Source of the DNA: Tribonema minus
Taxonomy: Eukaryota > Sar > Xanthophyceae > Tribonematales > Tribonemataceae
DNA length: 64,000 bases
NCBI GenBank assembly: GCA_017506865.1
Contig: JAFCMP010000516.1
Coordinates: forward strand, 1 to 64,000
Direction: 5' to 3'
Each line of letters starts with the position of its first letter. Position 1 is the stretch's first letter. Both the position numbers and the translations under genes were made by a program. Under the pieces are notes generated by a model. That model was not told the origin of the DNA. It did no database searches and was given only the letters and a program-made list of their open reading frames with translations. Of this stretch, positions 48,501 through 57,989 are shown piece after piece.

Positions 48501-51500
48501 CACGCTGTCAGGGCGGCATGCCATGCAGCAGCCTCGCGAGCTGAATTACATGCATTCTCATATGGCGCTCCAAAAGGTGCATGCCGCCACTTTTCGTTAT
48601 GATGCAGTATATTGACCACTGGACGTTCCAGGCATGCGCTGCGAGTCATGGGTCCCCGTGGCCAACACGCCTGAGAGTCCGCAGCTGTGTGACGTCCACC
48701 ATACGTTCGCATCCTCTTGAAGTGATGCGAGCGTTCGTACCACGCGCAGACCACTGCCGGAACACACAGCAGTACAACTACCACACGCGGATGTACTTCG
48801 GGAGAACAACGCTGCTAATTCAAGCCCGCACCCGGCAGCCCGTCCCCAGCACCAGATCCTCGTGCCGCATCCATTGACAAAAGTCAACAAACACACGACA
48901 ATTTCAAGATCCTCACTACCATACTTCTAGATCAGCATGCTGTCGACGCGCCCTTACCCGGCAGCTCGTTCCCACCACCTGACCCTGCGCCAGATCTACT
49001 GACAGAACACTCAATCAAAACACATCACAACTGCAAGATCACGCTCCCATACTTCTAGATCAGCACGCTGTTGACGCCCCCTTACCCAGCAGCTCGCCCC
49101 CACCACTGGATATTCGCGCCGCATCTATTGACAGAACACTCAACAAACACTACTACCTCAAGATCCACACTTGTAGTAACATACTTCAAGTTGAGCAGTA
49201 CGCTGTTGACGCGCGCCCTCACCCGGCAGCTTGCCCAGGCGCCGCACCCACTTGGGCAGCTTGAGCAGCATGCGCCGTGGCCACGACAGGTACTGCAGCG
49301 TGTCGGGGGAATCCGCGGCGCGCACGCCAAACCAGCGCCGCCCCAGCTTTTGGTTCTGAACGGCGTACGGGTAGACTGCACAGGGGGGCAGGGGGGACAC
49401 AGGAGGGGGGGGGGGAGGTTGAGCGATGCATATCAGTGGACGGACTGCAGTGTTTTTTTTTTGTTTTGAGTGGGCCGAAGCCCTGATACAACGAGCAGCA
49501 GTGGTGATTGGGTTTATCGTGATCGGTTGACGTGGGTCATGCTGTGACGGGCACATGATGACACCAGGCATGCACGATCATGATCTTACTCATGTTCTGC
49601 GTCCTGGACAGATGGAGGCAGCTAGTGGCTTGGGGTTTTCTCCGACGGCGGGAGCAGGCAGTGGCTTGGGTTTGCGCAATCCACAAGCAAGATTCAGAAC
49701 ATGAGAAAGAGTCGAGCTGCAGGGACCTGTGTACATCACAGTACTGTGAGCTTTGTGAGCGATTCACTTTCAGCAGTGGCTGATATGGTCATGGCACACC
49801 TCATACTTAAAAGCAAGTGTTGTACATCGATAGATGTGCAGAGAACAATTAAAGGGTGTTAGTGCCGCGGTTACATTTGTCGCTGATTAAGGTTACGGTT
49901 GGCCATGCACGCACATGGTCGACGTCTCAACTTCCGCATCACTGCATCATTGCGGGTGTACACACGATGGCGTACTTCCTGTGGTATAACGCTGCGGTCG
50001 CTGACCAGCGGCCATTCGGCAACATGCAACGTCCTCGCAATGCCTCACATACTCGTGACCGCTCGCATCAGCCGCATTGACGTGTTTCACACTTCAACTT
50101 AAAAAAGTGGAGTTGGCGTCATGCACGCCTACGCACACCATCACTGCCCGCTAAACGCACACCAGTTACCGCGACTTACAGTGTATCCTTGCGACGCTCG
50201 CCACTACCGACACCAGGCACATGACCGCGGCAGCGAGCAGCGCGTCGTTGCGGAACTCGGTGTCCGCGCCCTGTGTCCTGCCCCTCACAATCGCCGAGAG
50301 CTGCCCCGTCTTGCAGAAGATGGCAAACCACGCCAGGTAGAACCTGCGCGGCGACACGCAGAGTTGAAGTTGGGGACGGGAAGTCAAGTTGCATATGGCA
50401 TATGGCATAGAAGTACTTCAACTTGGTGCAATCGATGTGCACCTTGACTTCCCCTCCAGGCCAGCATCAGACGACACGGCAGTCAAGGTGGTCAGTCACG
50501 CAATGCGTACGTGAATGAATGTGCTAGCATCAGTCGGCATGTCGGACAGCGTGGTCAGTCGTGCATTACGTTTGTGGTCGAGAGTGGCAGCAGTTGCGTT
50601 GCTGCCAGCATCAGACGACATGGCAGTCAGGTGCGCGGTAGGCCATGCAATACTGTATGTATGTGATTGAGAGCGCGCCGGCATCAGACGACATGCGAGT
50701 CAGGGTGGTCAGTCATGCAATACGCAAGTAGGCGATTGCGAGTGGCAGCGGTTTGCTGCCAGCATCCAGCATCAGACGACAGGCCAGTCGGGGTGGTCAG
50801 TCATGCAATACATGATGTGGTTGAGAGTGGCAGCAACAGACGCGTTATGCACCGGACATCAGGTCCACGAGCGGGGCAGGTGTCTTCATAAGTTGAAGTC
50901 AAAGTTGAAGTCTGCAATGTCAGGCGTTTACTGTAGCTATTTTGTGAGTAGGCAGGAAGGAGTATGGAGGTGGGGCAGTGGGGGAAGCCCGAGCCACGTA
51001 CTCACAAGGTATGTAGGTAGGTACCCAGGACGGCTAGGGTAGGCCAGCCCAAGTTCAACCCTAAGTCAACCCTAATCAACCCTGCATCGGCGAGCGACGG
51101 TCATCACAGCCGGCGCTACCCTAGGGCACAGCACTGACGAGGCAAATAGACCGCAGCGTCAGCGGCGTCAGGACCATGACACTCCATTCACTACCCCCCA
51201 CACACTAACGACAACGCCATCTGCTTCTTTGCCTGCCGAACAGATCCTACGAGCGAGAGTGCTTCTTTCACCCCCCCTAGAACCACAGCACGGCAATGAC
51301 CCTTGTTCACCTAACTTCATCGCAAACGTGCCACCATTCTGAAGTATGAGAGCAGATTACCACAAGCCGCTTGCTGCCTTAGAGGGGGGGGGGGGGTCGG
51401 TACAGTACAGACGGTTACTCTTTTTGTTCTCAATGTCACTTGCTCTTCTCCACAGCTCGAGGCGCCTCATGAGTCAGCCTGCGGCATGGCTGCTCGCCTC

Positions 51501-53880
51501 TCTTTGCGCACTCCCCAATGTTCCAATTGGGTAAGCGTGGTTAACATGGTCCAGTATTTATTTAATCAGCGCATTCAATACTGTCCGGAGGCGTGAAAAG
51601 CGCCCCGCCCCCCCCGTCAGCACTCACCACAGCACCGCCACGCTGAGGTACGAGAACAGCTTGTCAAAGACCCACATCACCGCGAGCAGCAGCACAATGT
51701 AGCCGATCTTCGGCCCAATGTCGCTCGTCTCGGTGACCAGCACGAGCGCGCAGAGGAAGGCGACCATGTAGAGGCCGCGCTTCGCCCAGCGCTCGTACGT
51801 CATGTCGCGCCGGTACGTGCCCTGCAGCTTGCGCAGCAGGCGGCGGTGCATCTGCGAGCGCGCATTGCGATGGGGGGGGGGGGGGGGGGGGGCACTTGGG
51901 TCAGCATCAACTTCTAAAATGAAGACGTTGCACGGGGGGCGGGGGGGGGGGGGGGGGCAATCGGGTCAGCATCATTTGAACAAGCACGTTGAAAGCGCGA
52001 GAGCTCGCGGGGCGCGCGAAGCACGTGGGCAAATGCTTTCACAGGGGCGGTGCAAGCCATTGGGAGTCACTTAGAGCACTCAGCTGCAGGGGGACACGTG
52101 TTGACGGCTGCGAGGGCGCGGTGCATGCGCGCCGTGCTGCGTAAGCGCGTGTGTGGCACCTGGGTCAGCGTGACCCCAAAGACACTGCAGATCTCAGAGG
52201 GCTCAGGGCCACAGCGTGTAGCCGCATCGATGACTGCGGGGATGTGCTGCGCCTGGATTGTAGTCGCGCTGTGCGCAGTGCTGGTATGTCTCACTGCAGC
52301 CTGTAGGTGACGTGCACTGAGCGCGGCAGCCGGCGGTGGGCGCACATGCACATACGGGACCGCAGGTGCTGTCAACGATGCGAAAGCCGCAGCCAAAACT
52401 GCAGTCTGCAGTCTGCCAGTGCTTGATTCGCTCAGTGACGGCTGACACCTGTCAGCACTGATCCTTCACAATCTCCTGCGCAAGATTCCGACATTGTGCG
52501 TGCATATGGCACATGCGCGGCATCGTCCACTACTGCTCAACGATGCGAAGGCCGCGGCCAACACTGCAGGAGAGCTGGTGGTAGAAGCTGCCTGTGCCAG
52601 AGTGTGATTTGCTCAGTGGCGCCTGTCACTACCAACTCCTTCAACATCTCGACAGCAAGGTCCTGCCATTGGCGGCACTTCGTGGTCGCACAATGGCTGC
52701 GTTTGTGACAACCTCCGGGATGGTGGAGTTCAAGGAACTGTTTGATCATGAAGTTCGTCGTTTGAACATTTGGCAATTGTGCGCAGCACATGCCAAGTGA
52801 ATGCAAGCACTGTTGTGGTTGTCTGTTACGATATCATAACTGCTGCCGCAAGACGCAGAGTAGCAGGCGTGTGTGCGCTGATTGACAATTGTCACCAGTG
52901 CAGGAAGACTGTATGCCACATAGCGCACTGCCTGTCTCCTGACGCTTGGAAGGCAACACAGAGATTGTGGGACGACATCCACTCTGCGCTGTCGCCGCAG
53001 TTTGATGTCATTTTCATCACACGCATGAGAGTCAGTTGTGACGCATGCACACGATTTCTGTTTGTTCGCTGTGCTGTTGATAGCAAGTAGACCACCACAC
53101 ATACAAACATTTTTATTCCTGGTACAATGAACATTTATTGTGCCACAAGGCTCAATTCTTGCCGCATTTTGGTCCTTGGAATATTGTGGTGCTAGCAAAC
53201 AACGGACTACTGTGCAATCAAAAGCTTTCGAATCATCAAGTGCTCCCAAAATCAGCGATACAACTCTTGATTGAAGAGGCGTAATGTAGTGATTTCTATC
53301 CCTTTCTTTCTTGACATCAAGTGTTGGCGATTCAAACAGCACTGTCAAGCAAATCGTTAAGCCCTACCTGCGGTCAGCAGTCTGTCGACAGCTGACGCCA
53401 GACTGTCGAGCAAGATGTCGGCACCGGGGATCTACGAGGACATGCCATTGTCCATTATCCATTTGAGTTCAAACTTTGCTCAAGGCCCGTGTTCTTTGTG
53501 ATGTCACCGGCTCTCCATCACATCAATGGAGTCATTGCGCTATGTGTGTACAAGTGCTGCAAGCTTGTATCTCATGAGCTTGCCGTATAGGTGATGAAAA
53601 AAAAGCAATGATGACGATGACCCACGACATCTCCATGAGGCTGAAGACATTGATCATTTCCAGCAGCAGATGAGCAGCTTGTCAGAATCAAGTCTCGCCG
53701 CGCAGCATCACTTCTATGTCCTGTCCAGTCACGCAGCGTACTGCGAGATCTGATATCCGGCAGATCTTTTCTCACCATGAAATAGAATGTCACATCGGTG
53801 TTCCAGCTCAGCTTGCCGCCGGTGGCCACCGCGTCAATCTTGCGCGTCTTCTCTCCCACTCGCTTTCGAGGCATGCCCAT
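33571..53880 (-). CDS. Membrane protein with MORN-like segment and DUF900-type alpha/beta hydrolase
   Basis: Exons: 53776-53880, 51628-51851, 50180-50343, 49223-49375, 47984-48201, 46870-46973, 45033-45141, 44423-44507, 43437-43552, 42859-42975, 42014-42079, 40971-41075, 40431-40550, 39727-39813, 38328-38417, 37017-37109, 36182-36468, 35201-35337, 34192-34286, 33571-33732; 879 codons in continuous phase, final exon not found. Residues about 36-165 hold 3-4 membrane segments ('IGYIVLLLAVMWVF', 'FYLAWFAIFC'). Residues about 216-288 are MORN-like ('YTGGLDENGRPHGAGQW'). The hydrolase core has 'EALIFIHGFATTTAFA', 'FVFSWPGGM', nucleophile Ser about 529 in 'MTHSMGAR', Asp about 570 in 'LNPDFE', and a likely His about 839 in 'NNIHSMRHSFF'. 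A low-complexity, acidic insert of about 220 residues separates the last two. Substrate unknown; a lipid or ester is only a guess. The ATG at 53880 has a good context (CACCATGG), but fusion with the upstream gene cannot be excluded. Confidence 0.82.
33815..33875 (-). repeat. Ghost copy of the last hydrolase exon start
   Basis: On the minus strand an acceptor 'gtgcaaatgcag' is followed by 'GACACCACCTGGCTC', repeating the true start at 33732 about 119 bp away. The frame soon diverges. Both copies are preceded by C-runs. Confidence 0.8.
35750..35965 (-). repeat. Two copies of hydrolase exon 36182-36468 end
   Basis: 'gagca(g/t)cgccctgttgaggc' next to a 'gagcgctgcc' motif occurs at the true exon end (36190) and near 35928 and 35848. 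The 35928 copy keeps the CTCAC donor; the 35848 copy does not. Confidence 0.8.
38490..39205 (-). repeat. Six ghost copies of hydrolase exon 38328-38417 start
   Basis: The acceptor and exon start ('VMTVYADAKDGALLAGS', true site 38417) recur at about 38552, 38692, 38822, 38961, 39060 and 39200. Spacing is 135, 140, 130, 139, 99 and 140 bp. The copies share the core 'cttggcgtccgcat' and most keep the acceptor. Units are joined by 'gtacttgaagtttatgaag'-like sequence. Confidence 0.92.
39814..40430. other. Hydrolase intron with CCCTAA-type tract
   Basis: No exon seen. 40038-40066 holds 'cccaacccaaacccaaaccc' and continues as CTAATCCTAGCC. The sequence then alternates 'ttgaatccg(t/c)ac' units near 40155 and 40240. 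Confidence 0.5.
41180..41330 (-). repeat. Ghost copy of hydrolase exon 40971-41075 start plus CCCTAA tract
   Basis: 41187-41240 ('gcgagctggtgcgtcaccac' then TTGTAGCAGTTGAAGTGATGC) repeats 41055-41096 about 142 bp away. Degenerate telomere-like sequence follows at 41283-41315. Confidence 0.8.
42660..43180 (-). repeat. Ghost copies at both ends of hydrolase exon 42859-42975
   Basis: About 42708-42745 copies the exon 3' end and donor ('catctgtgcaacagctttga'). 43105-43160 copies the 5' flank ('tgacacacaaagggccag') and the following 'acaaagcacttgttgaagt' tract. The exon lies between the copies. Confidence 0.7.
43645..43900 (-). repeat. Ghost copies of hydrolase exon 43437-43552 start
   Basis: 43655-43695 ('ctgctctccgcctccgccgt' then GCCTGTGG) repeats the true exon start and acceptor at 43530-43556. 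A weaker copy is near 43870-43895. The flanking 'cgcagcgctggtcatgca' block is also repeated (43745, 43825). Confidence 0.7.
45420..46000. repeat. Degenerate tandem duplication of about 180 bp, plus CATA microsatellite
   Basis: 'ggccattcctgaattccatg' occurs at 45442 and 45622, followed in both by GCAGCCATTGAAT and 'cggagcactgctgcc' blocks. A third partial unit is near 45905-45965. A (CATA)n run lies at 45766-45800. Confidence 0.75.
46021..46799. mobile_element. Terminal-inverted-repeat DNA transposon remnant (MITE-like)
   Basis: 46021-46067 and 46753-46799 are 47-bp inverted repeats with one mismatch, starting 'gtaccgtaaagtctataatt'. The end GTAC is palindromic and could be either repeat end or a 4-bp target duplication. 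The interior has G-rich subterminal blocks and a short plus-strand frame (46239-46469) with 'LREVQEGKQRSMLDVFR', which resembles the 'KQ(S/T)xxDxFF' stretch of some transposase N-termini; this is weak. No catalytic transposase core is visible, so the element is non-autonomous. It sits in the intron between hydrolase exons 6 and 7, between two copies of a 'gagcgcccagcgccacaaag' block. Confidence 0.82.
47540..47925 (-). repeat. Four ghost copies of the MORN exon end and donor
   Basis: The true exon end at 47984 ('ctcaggccggcacgtcgcgg') is repeated near 47872 (almost identical), 47757, 47647 and 47543, at about 110-115 bp steps. Most keep a CTCAC donor. Units share a 'caaggcagctacttgtt'-type spacer. 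Decay increases with distance. Confidence 0.88.
48830..49130 (-). repeat. Three ghost copies of hydrolase exon 49223-49375 end and donor
   Basis: 'cgctgttgacgc' then a donor and 'ccggcagct' at the true site (49194-49235) recur near 49066, 48937 and 48830, about 130 bp apart. Each is linked by 'catacttctagatcagca'-type sequence. Confidence 0.8.
50461..50850. repeat. Five-unit minisatellite of about 75-85 bp in an intron
   Basis: Units begin 'agcatcaga(c)gacatg' or similar and include 'gtggtcagtcatgcaata' and 'gattgagagtggcag'. Positions about 50464, 50526, 50608, 50681 and 50768. It overlaps no recognisable exon copy, unlike most arrays here. Confidence 0.8.
51860..53775. other. Long hydrolase intron 1 with a 165-bp duplication
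   Basis: G-runs on the plus strand at 51871-51892 and 51933-51957 form the C-rich acceptor region. 'caacgatgcgaa(a/g)gccgc' occurs near 52372 and 52538 with similar sequence for about 130 bp afterwards. No exon recognised; the longer minus-strand frame at 52746-53348 has no family features. Confidence 0.6.
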
Positions 53881-54839
53881 GGTGCTTGATCAATTGATAT
53901 TTGCTGAACTCACGTAACTTCAATGTCCGTGTCGGCCTTTTTTTTTATGTTGCCGGAATTGCCGGAACTCAACCGATTTGCCCGCAACACAAACCAAAAT
54001 CCGGGCCGGCGACGGTGCCCTTGGGGGTGCCTGCTCTCCCCGGCTGGGGGGGCGTTCACCCTGGGTAAAAGTGGTTCTCTCACGTTGGTTTACGCCCATT
54101 GCGCCCTGCGAACCTCAAGAAACCATTGAACTACCGGCGCAGTTGAAAGCACCGCTCCCCATACACTGCGATTGCTGTTGTGTTGCAGGCAAGACTCGCC
54201 AATAAAATCTTGCCTACTCAAAATATCACCTGATTTCTATACAATGATACACTATGACTCTCCAGGAACACCACAATGTCATGATGCCAGGACATCACAG
54301 AATCTCATCACTGATGTCCCCGGGTGTCCACCTGTTATATCTTGTCCCGCCAGCAGGAGCAACACACCAACCAGCAGGCAGCACATCAGCGGCAGCAAGC
54401 AAAGATACCCATCAGCACATGCGGTGCTCCTTTTGATATGATGCAAGTATTTGGTCGCAGCAAACACTCGGCAATTGGTCGATAGCAGCTGCCTGTCTCC
54501 GTGGCAGAGGTGGACACTTTTGAGTCCTCCCTCCCCATGTATCTGAATGCGGCGCACTACTGCTGGCGCCTACATAGCCCATTTCAAACAATCACAAGAT
54601 GCTGGAACTGCTCGTCTAAATATTCTGCTTGGCCTGTGCCAGTGTCGGCTGATGCAATGTACGAGCGACAGCACTGCTGGTGCGCCACCTGTGATGCGTT
54701 GTATCTCTCAAAACCCTGCCGCGGCCTCTAGGTCTGCGGGGCACACTCGGCCTTGAACGACTCCAGCTTGATTTTCTGCTTGGCCTGTGCCAGTGTCGGC
54801 TGATGCAATCTACGAGCGACAGCACTGCTGGTGCGCCAC
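53881..54839. other. Boundary between the hydrolase and the Cys-rich gene
   Basis: If the hydrolase starts at 53880, this region holds its promoter and the last exon of the upstream gene. I could not identify that exon. It also contains the array at 54600-54830. If no terminal exon exists, the two genes are one. Confidence 0.5.
54600..54835 (-). repeat. Recent copies of the exon 54840-55079 end, one with a stop
   Basis: Sequence at 54636-54780 nearly repeats 54787-54930 (period about 151 bp), including the exon end and donor. In the copy the Trp codon of 'APQTWRPRQG' is a TAG (plus-strand 'cctctaggtc' near 54727). A further partial unit lies near 54600. Confidence 0.88.
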
Positions 54840-57800
54840 CTGTGATGCGTTGTATCTCTCAAAACCCTGCCGCGGCCTCCAGGTCTGCGGGGCACACTCG
54901 GCCTTGAACGACTCCAGCTTGATGGGGATGCCGCGCGGAGGGACTCCGAGGTGGCGGTCCCCCTGTGCATATTTGTACATCTGCGTCCCAGCCGCCCACT
55001 TCCGATGGATCACTTCCAGGGCGAAACCCTTGGATAATGGTCTGTTCGTGTGTTTGCCCTCGATGTTGACCAGCAGGTCCTGCAAGATCACAAAATGGAA
55101 CTGGAGTCAGACGCCGAGGATGATCCTCATTGATAATCCCAGGGCATGCAAGTTGCCAACATGGCGCATATGAACTGAGCATGTCACTGATGACATCCTG
55201 ATGATCATTACTCGCAGCGCATGAACATCTCCAGCACCAGCGTCGCGAGCCGTTGGCCATAGATCTAGCGACAGCAGAAGTAGATGCTCAAGTATCGGGC
55301 ACTGTGTGGTGCAGTATGGCCGTGATGCACCATTTGTAGCTTTGGCCAAGCAGGCATAGAAGCAGCAATCACAGTGAAAGCATGTAGTACACCCCTCGCC
55401 GGTGCGGCTAGACGCAGCAGCGTTGCATGTCCAACTCGCTGACTACGACAGAACGAGTATGACAAATCTGCGAGCAATGCACCCCAACACCATGAAGACA
55501 CGGATGTGTAAGCAATGATACGTAGCGTTCCAATACTCACCGCGAGCTGTGTCACGCCCATTTTTGCCAACGAGGGGCCCTGCTCCGCACCGTCCACCAC
55601 CTCCACACGGATGCCTTTCGCCCACTGCTTCACCTCCGCTGGACACTTGACACAATTGAGCCCTCCAGCTACAACAGCATGAAGAGAACAAAACAAGAGT
55701 GTTGATACAATGTTCAGAAGCGGCAGTCAGGCACCACCACCAAAAAGCTTGGTGTGTGCTTGCCTTTCCGACTGGTCACAGCGGCACCATGAGCTCGACA
55801 GGTTAGAGCGAGCAGCACAATCATGATCTGCTTTCAACAGCAATATTACTGCAAGTACCATCCGCCCCCACACAACTCATACACTGCCCCTGCCACCCAG
55901 TGCGCCATCCTTGTCATCACAATGAATCAAATGTACGGAAAGCGCCGGCGCGCCCATAGCGAACACTCCACAGATCACGCGCAGAGCACTGCTGTTGACC
56001 GCCGGCCCACAGCGGCGTCGGCATTGGTTGAAGTGATGCACAATGGAGGTCAAACCAGACTGAGTGACGTATCATGCGGCCGCCGAGAACTTGCAGCAGC
56101 GGCAGCTCGAAGTGTCCCACAGACGCAAACACCATATGTTCAACTTCAACTTCAAGTAGAGGGGGGCCGCTGCCGCCGCTGCTGCCAAATACGATGGCAA
56201 ACACCAGCAGTATGTGGACTAGCAACCGCCGGTGACAGAGATGCTTAGAGACACTCAAACTTTAACTTCAAATGCAACTGCTACATAAACGAGCGCAGTG
56301 GATGGCTCAGTGCTCAGCCACGTGCCGTAAAACTGTCAGCACTTTGCTGCGTGCACAAGCGTACCTTGTCAATTGCTCACGTGGCCAATTGATGATGTGA
56401 AACGGGCACTTCGACTTCAACACTGCAAATGCCTCAGGGTTCGGGTCATCCATGTGAGACGACAAACACAAACGACAACTTCAACGGCTATGCGAGATCG
56501 CGCGCGTGCCGGCAGTTGGCTCCTGTCAGCACTCCGCTGCGCGCTGCCACACAGCTGACAGGGTGAGGTGCTTACCATTCGCAGCGGCCTGCTTGTGGTG
56601 TTGATGCCCCAGGGCCCGGCACTTGCAGTCGCTGCCCGCGGAGGTGCAGTCGCAGCCTTTGGAAACGCATTTGTTGGCTGCGGCAAGGCCTGCGGCAGCA
56701 GATGCAGAACAGATGCACAGCCCATGGTCAGTATGGATCTTCAAGATGAGACCCCCTGAAGTCATGTAGGTGCGCGAGGGTGCGGCTTCAGCAGGGACGA
56801 TAAGCGCGGCGTGCAAAGTCTCAGCGCCCATCCACACAAGGTCCTGCAGCCCCTGGCTAAGACGTGAAAAGAGGCTTTGCAACCCTTCTGGCGTTGCTAC
56901 TGTCTGATGATGATTTCAACTTCAACAGCATGGCGGAGCTCAGACGAGCGACAGCGCCTCCACTGCTGCTGCCGCCGAACCGATCGTGAGAGGACACTCA
57001 AACCTCAACTTCAAATGAAACTGCTACATAAACGAGCGCGCAGTGGATGGCTGAGTGCTCAGCCAAGTGCCTGGCAACCTGTCACTTTGCTGTGTGCACA
57101 AGCGTACCCTGTCATATGCTGTCGTGGCCGGAATATGGAAGCGACTGTTGAGCGCTGCTGCACTGCCCTTAACCCTAGCCCCACGCCAACTACAACTTCT
57201 GAATCAGCTTATGGCTCACCATACCACACGTTCAATGTGCACTAGAGGCGCCCACCTTATGTATATGCTACTGATAGTGATATATAGATGCGCTGTTCAT
57301 GTAGCGCACCAGAGTTGAAACCCGGACAAAGAGATGCTTCGCGCGCACCGAGCGGATGGTCAAAGTTCATGGGTTGAAGTTCAACCTCAGTTACATGCAA
57401 CTTCAACATGAGCACTGCTCGCGCTGAGCCGTGATGCACCCCTTGCACGCGCGCTACCGCCGCCGCCGCCGCCGCCGCCCGCCGCTGCCAGATACAATGG
57501 CACACACCACTGGCAGCAGCAGCACCTGCAGCGTTGCAGCGGCACCATATCACCGCGTCCACATGTACCACGCATAAAACCTGCCTGCACAAGCCCCCAT
57601 TGCCACTTCACCTCTTGTTGATGCGATTCCAATTTCAATTGACCGTGACGTCAACTGCAACGCCAGGCAGTGATACAATGAAGCAAGCTGCGCACTCACC
57701 CTTCAGCACGGCGCCACCCTCAGTCAGGCGCCTCGCCACGCCTGCCTTCTTCTCCTGCACCGTGGCGAAGCTGTCGCGGCCGTCCGGCCCGGTCACGACG

Positions 57801-57958
57801 TACACGATGTCAACTGCAGCAACCACACAGGCGCCAGCGGGACGAGGTGTCAGTGTCATGCTGTGCCCTGTGAGCGCTGCTGCTGCTGCTGATATGCACG
57901 CGCGAAATACACGCCCAGCACAGTCACGTCTAGCTTCGACGCAAAGCACACTCACAGA

Positions 57959-57989
<31 letters not shown>

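Noticed and set aside
52746-53348. 200-codon minus-strand frame
   Set aside because: Non-coding-like composition, no family, inside the long first hydrolase intron.
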